Below are positions 26,420-35,278 of a stretch of 64,000 nucleotides of DNA, piece after piece. The notes beneath the pieces were generated by a model, which was given only the letters and a program-made list of their open reading frames with translations, made no database searches and had not been told where the DNA came from. Position 1 is the first letter of the stretch. Every line of letters starts with the position of its first letter. The translations under genes were made by a program, and so were the position numbers. Origin of the DNA: Nocardia cyriacigeorgica. GTDB taxonomy: Bacteria; Actinomycetota; Actinomycetes; Mycobacteriales; Mycobacteriaceae. The stretch lies in NCBI RefSeq assembly GCF_010858045.1, contig NZ_JAAGVC010000001.1:254061-318060 (forward strand), in the 5' to 3' direction.

Positions 26420-28167
26420 GGCCGCCCGCCCGTCGCGCTACCCGCGGTGTCGGCGAGTTCGTCGCCCGCGGTGCCGTCGACCGCATGGCCGTTCGTTCCG
26501 TTGCCCGCGGCTGCGTTCCCTGCGTGACCGTTGCCGGCCGCACCGCTGCCGTTACCGGAGCCCCCGCTCCCGTTCGCACTCGGCAGCAAGCCCGAGGTGC
26601 TCTTCCCATCCCAGTTCAGCAGATTGATCCGCCCCGACTTCTCTTCGGGTGCGGCCTGATTGGTGTCGGTGAGGCTGAACTTCTCCACCATCTGGTCGAA
26701 CGCGGTCATACCCGGCCCGCCGTCGGTGTCGAGCGAGCAGCCGGTGGCCAGCGAATCCAGTTCGTGCGCCTTGGACGTCGCGCCCTGCGGGATGACGTAG
26801 CGGTGCTCGTATTTGGCGATGGCCAGCAGCCGGTACATGGCCTCGATCTCTTTCGGCTCCAACCGCACCGAGGGTGCGATCGAGGGGTCGGGCTCCATGC
26901 CGAGGTTCACCGACCGCATGAACGAGCGCATGGCCGCCAGCCGCTGCAAAGAAGCGCGCACCGGGCCGATCTCACCGGCGGTGAACAGTTCGGCCAGGTA
27001 CTCCACCGGGATCCGCAGCGCGTCGATGGCGCCGAACAGGTTGCCCGCGTCCTCGGCGTCGTGCCCGGTCTCCGAGAGCACGTCCACCACCGGCGACAGC
27101 GGCGGCACGTACCAGACCATCGGCATGGTGCGGTATTCCGGATGTAGCGGCAGCGCGATCTGGTAATCGACGATCAGCTTGTAGACCGGCGAATCCTGCG
27201 CGGCCTGAATCCAATCCGGCGAGATACCGGCCCGTTCGGCCTCGGCGATCACCCGCGGGTCGTGGGGATTGAGGAACACCCCGAGCTGCGACGGGTAGAG
27301 GTCCTTGGTGTCGGTGACCGAGGCGGCCTCGAGCACGGCATCGGCGTCGTAGAGCATCACGCCGATGTAGCGCAGCCGCCCGACGCAGGTCTCCGAGCAC
27401 ACCGTCGGAATGCCGACCTCGACGCGCGGGTAGCAGAAGGTGCATTTCTCGGCTTTGCCGGTCTTGTGGTTGAAGTAGATCTTCTTGTAGGGGCAGCCGG
27501 TGATGCACTGGCGCCAGCCACGGCATTTGTCCTGGTCGACCAGCACGATGCCGTCCTCGGCGCGCTTGTAGATCGCACCGGACGGGCACGAGGCGGCACA
27601 CGAAGGATTCAGGCAGTGCTCGCAGATGCGCGGCAGGTAGAACATGAAGGTCTCTTCGAACTCCAGTTTCACCTTGTTCTCGAGCTTGTCGAGCAGCGGA
27701 TCCTTACCGACCTGCTCAGGACCCGAACCCAGGTCGTCGTCCCAGTTGGCGCCCCAGGTGACCTTGGTGTCCTCGCCGGTGATCAGCGATTTCGGCCGCG
27801 CCACCGGCGTGGTGTCGGTGGGCGGGGAGGACAGCAGGTTGTCGTAGTCGTAGCTCCACGGCTCGTAGTAGTCCTCCACCGTGGGCAGGTCCGGGTTGGC
27901 GAAGATGTTGAGCAGCCGCTTCATCCGCGAACCGGACTTCAGGGTCAGCTTGCCGCGCTTGTTCAGCGCCCAGCCGCCCTTCCATTTCTCCTGGTCCTGA
28001 TATTGCCGGGGATAGCCCTGACCGGGCCGGGTCTCCACATTGTTGAACCAGACGTACTCGGTGCCACCGCGATTGGTCCAGGCCTGCTTGCAGGTGACCG
28101 AACAGGTGTGGCAGCCGATGCATTTGTCGAGGTTCATGACCATCGCCAGCTGTGCCATGACGCGCAT
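26416..28167 (-). CDS. narH: Respiratory nitrate reductase beta subunit NarH
   Basis: A 583-residue iron-sulfur subunit. Cluster cysteines are complete: CIGCHTCSVTC at the start, CEHCLNPSCAASCPSGAI in the middle, then CRGWRQCITGCPYKK, in which Trp replaces one Cys and marks the [3Fe-4S] site, and CTFC. It passes electrons from NarI to NarG. ATG 28167 is one base after the narG stop, with GGAG upstream; ATG 28158 is an alternative. The last ~50 residues form an unusual Gly/Asn/Ala-rich tail (GSGGSGNGSGAAGNGHAG) not found in standard NarH. Confidence 0.96.
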   Translation of the reverse strand: MRVMAQLAMVMNLDKCIGCHTCSVTCKQAWTNRGGTEYVWFNNVETRPGQGYPRQYQDQEKWKGGWALNKRGKLTLKSGSRMKRLLNIFANPDLPTVEDYYEPWSYDYDNLLSSPPTDTTPVARPKSLITGEDTKVTWGANWDDDLGSGPEQVGKDPLLDKLENKVKLEFEETFMFYLPRICEHCLNPSCAASCPSGAIYKRAEDGIVLVDQDKCRGWRQCITGCPYKKIYFNHKTGKAEKCTFCYPRVEVGIPTVCSETCVGRLRYIGVMLYDADAVLEAASVTDTKDLYPSQLGVFLNPHDPRVIAEAERAGISPDWIQAAQDSPVYKLIVDYQIALPLHPEYRTMPMVWYVPPLSPVVDVLSETGHDAEDAGNLFGAIDALRIPVEYLAELFTAGEIGPVRASLQRLAAMRSFMRSVNLGMEPDPSIAPSVRLEPKEIEAMYRLLAIAKYEHRYVIPQGATSKAHELDSLATGCSLDTDGGPGMTAFDQMVEKFSLTDTNQAAPEEKSGRINLLNWDGKSTSGLLPSANGSGGSGNGSGAAGNGHAGNAAAGNGTNGHAVDGTAGDELADTAGSATGGRP

Positions 28168-28168
28168 G

Positions 28169-31100
28169 TCAGTACTCCACTTTCTGGCTGCGTCGACGAA
28201 TGGTGGTGACTTCGTCGCGCTGGTTTCCGGTCGGCCCGTGATAGTTCAGGGCGAACGACTGCTGGGCGTAGCCGCCGATGAGGTGGGAGGGCTTGATCAT
28301 GATCCGGGTGAGTGCGTTGTGGATACCGCCGCGCTTGCCCTTGCCGTTGAACGGTTTACCGGAGGCCGCGCTGTCGTCCGGGCCCTCGATGCGCGGCACG
28401 TCCACCGCCCGGTCCTGGGCGTGGTACATGAACACGGTGCCCTCCGGCATCCGGTGGCTGACGATGGCGCGGGCGACGACCACACCGTTGCGGTTGATCG
28501 CCTCGATCCAATCGTTGTCGGCCACACCGATCTTGGCGGCGTCCCTGTCCGACATCCAGATCGTCTGCCCGCCGCGCGAGAGCGTCAGCATGTGCAGGTT
28601 GTCCTGGTAGGCGGAGTGGATCGACCACTTCGAATGCGGGGTCAGGTAGCGCACCGTGACGCCGCGTTCGCCGACCTCGCCGACATTCGGCTCGCGGAAC
28701 AGCGCCGTCATATCCAGCGGTGGCCGGAAGATCGGCAGCTGTTCGCCGAGTTCGATCATCCAGTCGTGGTCGAGGTAGAAGTGCTGGCGTCCGGTGAGGG
28801 TGTGCCAGGGCTTGAGCCGTTCGGTGTTGATGGTGAACGGGGAGTAGCGGCGGCCACCGGTCTCGCTGCCGGACCATTCCGGTGAGGTGATCACCGGCAC
28901 CGGGCGGGCCTGGGTGTCGGCGAAGGTGATCCGCTTGCCCTCGTGTTCGGCGGCCAGATCGGCCATTTCGGTGCCGGTGCGCCGTTCCAGCGCCTCGAAA
29001 CCCTCCACCGCGAGCCGGCCGTTGGTGGTGCCCGACAGCGCGAGGATGGCCTCGGCGGCGTGGGTGTCCTTGGCCAGCGACGGACGCCCCTGCGCCACGC
29101 CCGAGACCACGGTGCCGTACATGCCGGCCAGGTATTCGACTTCCTGATCGGGCAGCGTCGTGACGCCCTTGGTGGTCAGGCCGAGGGTCTCCACCAGCGG
29201 CCCGAGCGCGGCCATCTTCTCCGCGATCTTGCTGTAATCGCGTTCGACGACCACCAGCTTCGGCATGGTCTTACCCGGAACGGGTTCGCATTCACCGGCT
29301 TTCCAGTCCAGTACACGTCCACCGGCCTGGGCCATGGCGTCGGGCGAATCATGCTGCAACGGCACCGCGACGATGTCCTTGCGCACGCCGAGATGCTTTT
29401 CCGCCATCCAGGAGAAGCCGCGGGCGATGCGGTGGAAGGCGTCGAAATCGGTCTTGGCCTCCCACGGCGGGGAGATGGCGGGGGAGAAGGCGTGCACGAA
29501 CGGGTGCATATCGGTCGAGGACAGATCGTGCTTCTCGTACCAGGTGGCGGCGGGCAGCACGATATCGGAGAACAGCGTGGTGCTGGTCATCCGGAAATCC
29601 AGCGACAGCAGCAGATCCAGCTTGCCGGTCGGCGCTTCCTCGCGCCAGGTCAGTTCCTGCGGACGCACGCCGGTGGCATCGGAGGTCTGCAGGTTGGAGC
29701 CGCAGCCCAGTAGATGCTTCTGGAAGTACTCGTTGCCCTTACCCGAGGAGCCGAGCAGATTGGCCCGCCACACGGTGAGCACGCGGGGGAAGTTCTCCGG
29801 TGCGTCGGGATCCTCGCAGGCGAAGTTCAGCTCACCGGATTTCAGGCCGTCGACCACGTGCTCGGCCGGCGATTTGCCCGCCTGCTCGGCCTCGTCGGCC
29901 AGATCGAGCGGGTTGCGGTCGAACGTCGGATAGGTCGGCATCCAGCCGAGACGGCTGGCGAGAGCGATATTGTCGGCGGCCGTGCGGCCGGTGAACCGGC
30001 CGTCGCCCAGCGGGGAGGCGAAGGTGTCGGAGGTGAACGGGTCGTAGCGCCACTGATCGTTGGTCAGATACCAGAACACGGTGCCCTGCATCTGGCGCGG
30101 TGGACGTTGCCAGTCGGTCGCGAAAGCCAGTGTGGACCAGCCGGTCACCGGGCGGCACTTCTCCTGGCCGACGTAATGCGCCCAGCCACCGCCGTTGACG
30201 CCCTGGCAGCCGGTGAGCAGCGTCAAGGTGAAGAACGCCCGATAGATCTGATCGGAGTGGAACCAATGGTTGGTGCCCGCACCCATCAGGATCATCGAGC
30301 GACCGCCGGAACGATCGGCGTTATCGGCGAATTCGCGGGCGATGCGGGCCGCCTGCTTGGCGGGCACACCGGTGATCGCCTCCTGCCAGGCCGGGGTGTA
30401 GGGCTCGGAGGGGTCGTCGAAACCGGTGGGCCAGCTGCCGGGCAGGCCGCTGCGGGCCACGCCGTACTGCGCGAGCAGCAGGTCGAAGACGGTGGTGACG
30501 CGCTTGCCCGCCAGGAACATCGTCGGCACGCCACGGGTCAGCACACCGGGGGTGTCGGTGTCGAAGCGCGGGAACTGCACGGCCGCAGCGTCGTCGGTGC
30601 GGCCGTGCAGGGTCAGCAGGGGATCGACGTCCCCGAGGTCCAGATTCCAGCGTCCGGTGCCGTCCTCGCCGAAGCGGTCGCCGAGAGAACCGTTGGGCAC
30701 CACCGGATTACCGTCGGCATCCAGCAGCACGGTGCGGAACTCGGCGGCTTCGGCGTCGCTGCCGAGATCGGCGGAGGTGAGGAACTTGCCCGGCACGAAG
30801 ACGCCATCGCGTTCGTCCAGGGTGATCAGGTAGGGCAGATCGGTGTAGCGCTTGATGTAATCGAGGAAGCGCGGAGTGGACTTCTCGACGAAGAATTCCT
30901 TGAGCACCACATGACCCATGGCCATGGCCAGCGCGGCATCGGTGCCGGGACGGGCGGGCACCCATTCGTCGGCGAACTTGGTGTTGTCGGCATAGTCGGG
31001 GGAGACCACCACGACCTTCTGGCCGCGATAGCGGGCCTCGGTCATGTAGTGCGCGTCCGGGGTCCGGGTCACCGGGACGTTGGAGCCCCACATGATGAGG

Positions 31101-31903
31101 TAACCGGCGTCGAACCAGTCGGCCGATTCCGGCACGTCGGTCTGGTCGCCGAAGACCTGCGGTGAGGCCACCGGCAGGTCGGCGTACCAGTCGTAGAACG
31201 ACAGCATCGAACCGCCGAGCAGCGAGATGAACCGCGCACCCACCGCATGGCTGACCATCGACATGGCCGGAATCGGCGAGAAGCCTGCGACCCGGTCGGG
31301 CCCGTACTGCTTGATCGTGTAGACGTGCGCGGCGGCGGCGATCTCGGCGGCTTCCCACCACTCCGCGCGGACGAACCCACCTTTGCCGCGAGCGGCCTTG
31401 TACGCCTTGGCCTTTGCGGGGTCTTCGACGATCTCCCCCCACGCCAGCACCGGGTCCTTGAGCCGCGATTTGGCCTCGCGGTACAGCTCGAGCAGGGTGC
31501 CGCGCACGTACGGGTAGCGCACCCGGGCGGGGGAGTAGGTGTACCAGGAGAACGACGCGCCACGCGGGCAGCCGCGCGGCTCGTACTCGGGCTTGTCCGA
31601 GCCCACCGAGGGGTAGTCGGTCTGCTGCGACTCCCAGGTGATCACGCCGTCCTTGACGTAGATCTTCCAGGAACACGAGCCGGTGCAGTTGACGCCGTGG
31701 GTGGAGCGCACCACCTTGTCATGGGACCAGCGGTCGCGGTAGAACTCGTCGGCGCTGCGACCGCCGGTCTTGTGCACGGTGCGGTGGTCGGCCGAGATTT
31801 CGCCGCGGTGGAAGTATTTGCCCAGCCGCAGGAGAGCGTCGCCGGCGTCGGGCCGGTGAGCCGGATCGGAGGGCGCGGAACCCTGAGTGCGTGAATTAAC
31901 CAC
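28169..31903 (-). CDS. narG: Respiratory nitrate reductase alpha subunit NarG
   Basis: A 1244-residue molybdenum bis-MGD catalytic subunit, normal length for the family. The N-terminal [4Fe-4S] site HGVNCTGSCSW has the His-x3-Cys-x3-Cys pattern with the last cysteine in RGCPRG. GTG 31903 is chosen because AAGGGGG lies six bases upstream; the frame is open to an ATG at 31984 that would lie upstream of the predicted promoter. Membrane-associated on the cytoplasmic side with NarH and NarI, it reduces nitrate to nitrite with menaquinol electrons. No twin-arginine signal peptide is seen at the chosen start, consistent with cytoplasmic NarG. Confidence 0.97.
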   Translation of the reverse strand: MVNSRTQGSAPSDPAHRPDAGDALLRLGKYFHRGEISADHRTVHKTGGRSADEFYRDRWSHDKVVRSTHGVNCTGSCSWKIYVKDGVITWESQQTDYPSVGSDKPEYEPRGCPRGASFSWYTYSPARVRYPYVRGTLLELYREAKSRLKDPVLAWGEIVEDPAKAKAYKAARGKGGFVRAEWWEAAEIAAAAHVYTIKQYGPDRVAGFSPIPAMSMVSHAVGARFISLLGGSMLSFYDWYADLPVASPQVFGDQTDVPESADWFDAGYLIMWGSNVPVTRTPDAHYMTEARYRGQKVVVVSPDYADNTKFADEWVPARPGTDAALAMAMGHVVLKEFFVEKSTPRFLDYIKRYTDLPYLITLDERDGVFVPGKFLTSADLGSDAEAAEFRTVLLDADGNPVVPNGSLGDRFGEDGTGRWNLDLGDVDPLLTLHGRTDDAAAVQFPRFDTDTPGVLTRGVPTMFLAGKRVTTVFDLLLAQYGVARSGLPGSWPTGFDDPSEPYTPAWQEAITGVPAKQAARIAREFADNADRSGGRSMILMGAGTNHWFHSDQIYRAFFTLTLLTGCQGVNGGGWAHYVGQEKCRPVTGWSTLAFATDWQRPPRQMQGTVFWYLTNDQWRYDPFTSDTFASPLGDGRFTGRTAADNIALASRLGWMPTYPTFDRNPLDLADEAEQAGKSPAEHVVDGLKSGELNFACEDPDAPENFPRVLTVWRANLLGSSGKGNEYFQKHLLGCGSNLQTSDATGVRPQELTWREEAPTGKLDLLLSLDFRMTSTTLFSDIVLPAATWYEKHDLSSTDMHPFVHAFSPAISPPWEAKTDFDAFHRIARGFSWMAEKHLGVRKDIVAVPLQHDSPDAMAQAGGRVLDWKAGECEPVPGKTMPKLVVVERDYSKIAEKMAALGPLVETLGLTTKGVTTLPDQEVEYLAGMYGTVVSGVAQGRPSLAKDTHAAEAILALSGTTNGRLAVEGFEALERRTGTEMADLAAEHEGKRITFADTQARPVPVITSPEWSGSETGGRRYSPFTINTERLKPWHTLTGRQHFYLDHDWMIELGEQLPIFRPPLDMTALFREPNVGEVGERGVTVRYLTPHSKWSIHSAYQDNLHMLTLSRGGQTIWMSDRDAAKIGVADNDWIEAINRNGVVVARAIVSHRMPEGTVFMYHAQDRAVDVPRIEGPDDSAASGKPFNGKGKRGGIHNALTRIMIKPSHLIGGYAQQSFALNYHGPTGNQRDEVTTIRRRSQKVEY

Positions 31904-31942
31904 GACGCCCCCTTCGAGCGGTGAAATCGGGCTGATGTCCCG

Positions 31943-31971
31943 ACTGTAAGGAGGCGGCGACCGGCGTCCAA
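31943..31971 (-). promoter_or_regulatory. Predicted narGHJI promoter
   Basis: On the minus strand TTGGAC (31971-31966) and TACAGT (31948-31943) are 17 bp apart, giving a start site about 33 bases before the narG GTG. Confidence 0.5.
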
Positions 31972-32279
31972 ACGAATCTCTCACAGCGCTCAGTGCATGC
32001 CGGTGAGCTGTGAGGTGAGCGCAATCCGGTTGTCATTCCGCGGGGTGCGTTCGGCACCTCGATTGCGGGGGCGACCTGGGAAAACGCGGTATCCGTCGCT
32101 GCCGGACAGCGTGCCGACCGCCGGTTTCCGGCCTATCGGTGAAGCTTTGGAAACCGCCGCTTCTCGGTCGCTTTACATTTGTTAACACAGCGAAAGTGGC
32201 GGCCACCACTCCTATTCGCGCATTAATTGCCGGATTCGGAAATTTCCGCGGATTCGCGAACCGGATGCGGCGGCGTACC
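31972..32279. other. Intergenic region upstream of narG
   Basis: About 300 bp without a credible gene between the narG promoter and the 3' end of the MobA-MoeA gene. It includes an AT-rich segment around 32165-32190 with the hexamer GTTAAC, and a perfect 12-bp palindrome CGGAAATTTCCG at 32237-32248. No FNR/CRP consensus and no correctly spaced GlnR box was found. Confidence 0.5.
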
Positions 32280-34040
32280 TCAGCCCGGCAGCGGCAGGAA
32301 CTCGACCAGTGCACCGTCACGGGCATCGGCGGGCACGATGACGAGCCCGTCGTGGCCGAGTAGCCCGCCGAGGTGGGCGGTGCGGACCGCGGGTTCGCCG
32401 CGCCAGCCGCCGCCCGGGTCGGCCACCGCGGGGACGATCCGCGGGACCGGGCCCGCGATCTCGCTCGCATTGTGCAGCGGGCCCAGCACTGCTCGCGCCG
32501 GATGGGCGCCGGTGCGGCCCTCGACCACCGCGCCTGCCAGGGCGGTGAGCACCGCGACGGCGGCGAACGGGTTGCCGGGCAGGCCGAGCACCGTCGCGCC
32601 CGAGTTCAACTCCGCGACGACGGTCGAGCCGCCAGGACGCAGCCGCAGCCGATGCACCAGGATGCGGGCGTCGGCGCGACGCAGCGCGGACCGGAGTTGA
32701 TCGGCGGCGCCGGAACCGGTCGCCCCCACCACGACCAGCAGATCGAAACCCTCGGTGCCGGTGAGCACCTCGTCGAAGCCGTGCGGTGTGTCGCGCAGGT
32801 GGACCCGGTCGACGGTGCGAATACCGTGCCGGGCCAGCAGATGCGGCAGGATCGGTCCGATGGAATCGCGGGTCTGCCCGCCGTGCAACGGGCCGGATGC
32901 GCGAATCTCATCGCCGGTCATGACGATTCGGGCCCGGACCGGCCCACGCACCGCGGCCTCGGGGATCTCGACGGCGGCGGCGGTGGAGATCAGCGCGGGC
33001 GTGACCGGAGTGCCCTCCTCGGCGATGAGATCACCGCGCTCCAGATCCTCGCCACGATGGCGGATATCGCCGCGCACCGGGCTATCGGGCAGCCGGCGCA
33101 GGTAGTGGTCGTCGCCGACCTCGGCGAACTCGTCACGCAGCACAGCGGTGGTGCCGTCGGGGACGTGCGCGCCGGTCGCGACGCGCACCGCCTCACCGGG
33201 GAGCAGACCGACCGGGCGCTGGCCACCGGCGAAACCGATGTCGGCGCGTAGACGCCACGGACCGTCACCGGCGACGGCGTAACCATCCATGGCCGAGACG
33301 TCGAAACGCGGCAGCGGCCCCGCCGCCCGGATCGGCGCGGCCAGCGCCGCGCCGGCGACTTCGAACAGTTCGGTGTGGTAGGAGGTCAGCCGGGAGAGGT
33401 TGTCGCGCAATGTTTGTCGTGCATCCTCCAGCGTCGACGGTGGCGGCTGATGACCGGGGGCACGCCCACCGTCGATGACGGCCCGTGCCGCGCGCACCTC
33501 CTCGTCGGTGTCGCAGTCGGTGATGCCGTTCAACCGCACCATCACCGTGTCGTCCGGGACGAGGGCCTTCATCGGTTGGTTGACCAGTGAATCCAGGCGG
33601 CTGAGCCGGGCGGCCAGCGCGTCGCGGCGCCACACGCCGATCAGGTACTGCGGGCGGCCGGATTCGTCGGCCGCGAACACGGCGTCGGCGCCCGATTGAT
33701 CGCTGCGCCGCAGCAGATCGGCCACCGCCCACTCGGTCAGGAACGGCAGATCCGCGGCGAGCACCACGATGCGCGGGGCGGCTCCGGCGCCGAGTGCGCG
33801 CACACCGGCGCCGATCGCGGCGACCGGTCCCGCGCCCGGCGGCACCTCACGCACCTGCCGGACGTTCGGATCCAATTCGGGCCTGCGGGGTCCGACGACG
33901 ACGGTCTGCCCGCAGCCCGCGACCGCGTCGAGCGCGACATGCAGCATCGACCGGCCCCCGATCACGATCGCCGGTTTGTCGACACCACCCATCCGGCTCG
34001 CCCGGCCCCCGGCGAGCACGATCGCGTCAGCGGCCGTCAC
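32280..34040 (-). CDS. MobA-MoeA fusion: molybdenum cofactor guanylyltransferase plus molybdopterin molybdotransferase
   Basis: A 586-residue fusion of two molybdenum-cofactor enzymes. Residues 1-190 are MobA-like (IVLAGGRASRMGGVDKP; VLAADLPFL; NGITDCDTDEE), which transfers GMP to Mo-MPT. Residues about 205-586 are MoeA-like (FDVSAMDGYAV; ATGAHVPDGTTAVLRDE; LGLPGNPFAAVAVLTAL), which inserts molybdate. The MoeA loop usually written GGVSVGDYD reads ATGSGAAD, keeping the final Gly and Asp. GTG 34040 opens directly on MobA; no clear ribosome site precedes it. It lies upstream of narG in the same direction, and NarG needs bis-MGD, so a dedicated maturation role is plausible. Confidence 0.92.
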   Translation of the reverse strand: MTAADAIVLAGGRASRMGGVDKPAIVIGGRSMLHVALDAVAGCGQTVVVGPRRPELDPNVRQVREVPPGAGPVAAIGAGVRALGAGAAPRIVVLAADLPFLTEWAVADLLRRSDQSGADAVFAADESGRPQYLIGVWRRDALAARLSRLDSLVNQPMKALVPDDTVMVRLNGITDCDTDEEVRAARAVIDGGRAPGHQPPPSTLEDARQTLRDNLSRLTSYHTELFEVAGAALAAPIRAAGPLPRFDVSAMDGYAVAGDGPWRLRADIGFAGGQRPVGLLPGEAVRVATGAHVPDGTTAVLRDEFAEVGDDHYLRRLPDSPVRGDIRHRGEDLERGDLIAEEGTPVTPALISTAAAVEIPEAAVRGPVRARIVMTGDEIRASGPLHGGQTRDSIGPILPHLLARHGIRTVDRVHLRDTPHGFDEVLTGTEGFDLLVVVGATGSGAADQLRSALRRADARILVHRLRLRPGGSTVVAELNSGATVLGLPGNPFAAVAVLTALAGAVVEGRTGAHPARAVLGPLHNASEIAGPVPRIVPAVADPGGGWRGEPAVRTAHLGGLLGHDGLVIVPADARDGALVEFLPLPG

Positions 34041-34145
34041 CGGCCGCGGCCCTCGCTGTGGTTCGACATGGGTCCATGCTAGTTCGACGAGCCCGGGCGG
34101 CCATGCGGCGCGCGCCGCGACGGTCTGTGCGCACCGGAGGCGGGT

Positions 34146-34889
34146 TCAGAGCGCCGAACCGTCGTAGTCGGGTGCGAGCAGGTAGAACTCATTGGTGTCG
34201 GGGTCGGCCAGCGGCAGCCCCGGTTCGGCGCCGGAGGGTTCGATCGTGCGCGCTCCGGCGGCCCTGAGCCGGGCGATCTCGGCGGTCGGGTCGTCGGCGG
34301 GAAACGCGGCGACGTCCAGGCGCAACCGGTTACGGCCCTGCTTGGCCTCGGAGGTCTCGACGAATTCCAGCCAGCTCCCGAGACCGGTCGGCGAGCGCAG
34401 GCCGGTCACCGGCGATCCGGCCCGCGAGATCGGCCACCCGGAGGCGACCGACCAGAATTGCGCGAGCCGCTGCGGATCGAAGGTGTCGACCACGATCGCC
34501 GCCACCGCGCCGGTGTCCACATACTCCTCGCGCGGCTCCAGGACGCAGAACTCGTTGCCCTCCGGGTCGGCGAGCACGGTCCACGGCACGGCACCCTGCC
34601 CGATGTCGATCGCGCGGGCACCCAGGGCCATCGCACGATCGACCTGCATGCGCTGGTGGTCGGTGGATCGGCTGGCCACATCGAGATGGATCCGGTTCTT
34701 ACCGGTCTTGGCGCGGGAGGCGGGAACAAAGGTCAGCGCGAGGTCGGAGCCGGCGGCGTCCGGCCCCGCGACGTCGACTTCACCCGGGCGGTCCAGCGTC
34801 ACCGTCCAGCCGAGCAGTCGCGCCCAGAAATCCGCCACCATCCGTGGCTGGTCCGCATCGAATACCACACACGCGAGACGGGTGGTCAT
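34146..34889 (-). CDS. Two-domain VOC (glyoxalase-like) protein
   Basis: A 247-residue protein of two tandem glyoxalase-like (Glyoxalase_6) domains. Domain 1 starts LACVVFDADQPRMVADFWAR and domain 2 AIVVDTFDPQRLAQFWSVA; both end with a LADPEGNEFCVLEP / LADPDTNEFYLLAP motif. Substrate unknown. It separates the nitrate block from the conserved repair block. Confidence 0.88.
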   Translation of the reverse strand: MTTRLACVVFDADQPRMVADFWARLLGWTVTLDRPGEVDVAGPDAAGSDLALTFVPASRAKTGKNRIHLDVASRSTDHQRMQVDRAMALGARAIDIGQGAVPWTVLADPEGNEFCVLEPREEYVDTGAVAAIVVDTFDPQRLAQFWSVASGWPISRAGSPVTGLRSPTGLGSWLEFVETSEAKQGRNRLRLDVAAFPADDPTAEIARLRAAGARTIEPSGAEPGLPLADPDTNEFYLLAPDYDGSAL

Positions 34890-34960
34890 GTGTCCACGGT
34901 AACCGCAGATTCGCCCGGGAGGGGTGGATTGCGTGTTACCCGGCGTGCTGCTCAGGGTCG

Positions 34961-35278
34961 TCAGGACCCCGGAGTCGGCTCGTCGGGGAAGGTGAAGCGG
35001 GCGACACGCAGATCCACCCGGCCGTCGCGCACCGGGACACCCTCGGCGGTGAGCAGCCGCAGCTGTTTGTCGGCCAGGTGCGCTGCGGGGCGGCCGGCGG
35101 CGCCGAGCACCCGATGCCAGGGCAGATCGGCGGAATCGGTGCGCATGATCCAGCCGACGGTGCGTGGCGTCGACAGACCCGCCACCGCGGCGATATCGCC
35201 GTAGGTGGCCACCCGCCCGCGCGGGATCGACGCGACCAACTCGCGGACGCGTTCGATCTCGGCATCGCTGGTCGGCAT
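34961..35278 (-). CDS. Alkyltransferase-like protein (ATL, MGMT family without catalytic Cys)
   Basis: A 105-residue MGMT-family DNA-binding domain. The active-site motif PCHRV of true O6-alkylguanine transferases reads PWHRV (in LPWHRVLGA), so the alkyl-accepting cysteine is replaced by tryptophan, the hallmark of ATL proteins. ATLs bind O6-alkylguanine and flag it for nucleotide excision repair. The helix-turn-helix (VATYGDIAAVAGLSTPRTVG) is intact. ATG 35278 overlaps the stop of the hydrolase gene (ATGA). Homolog of Rv3204. Confidence 0.9.
   Translation of the reverse strand: MPTSDAEIERVRELVASIPRGRVATYGDIAAVAGLSTPRTVGWIMRTDSADLPWHRVLGAAGRPAAHLADKQLRLLTAEGVPVRDGRVDLRVARFTFPDEPTPGS

Noticed and set aside
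32165..32190. Possible GlnR box upstream of narG (TTTAC...GTTAAC...GAAAG)
   Set aside because: The AC-to-AC spacing is eight rather than nine bases and the second half-site fits only with a five-base gap, so it does not meet the pattern satisfied at 11404.
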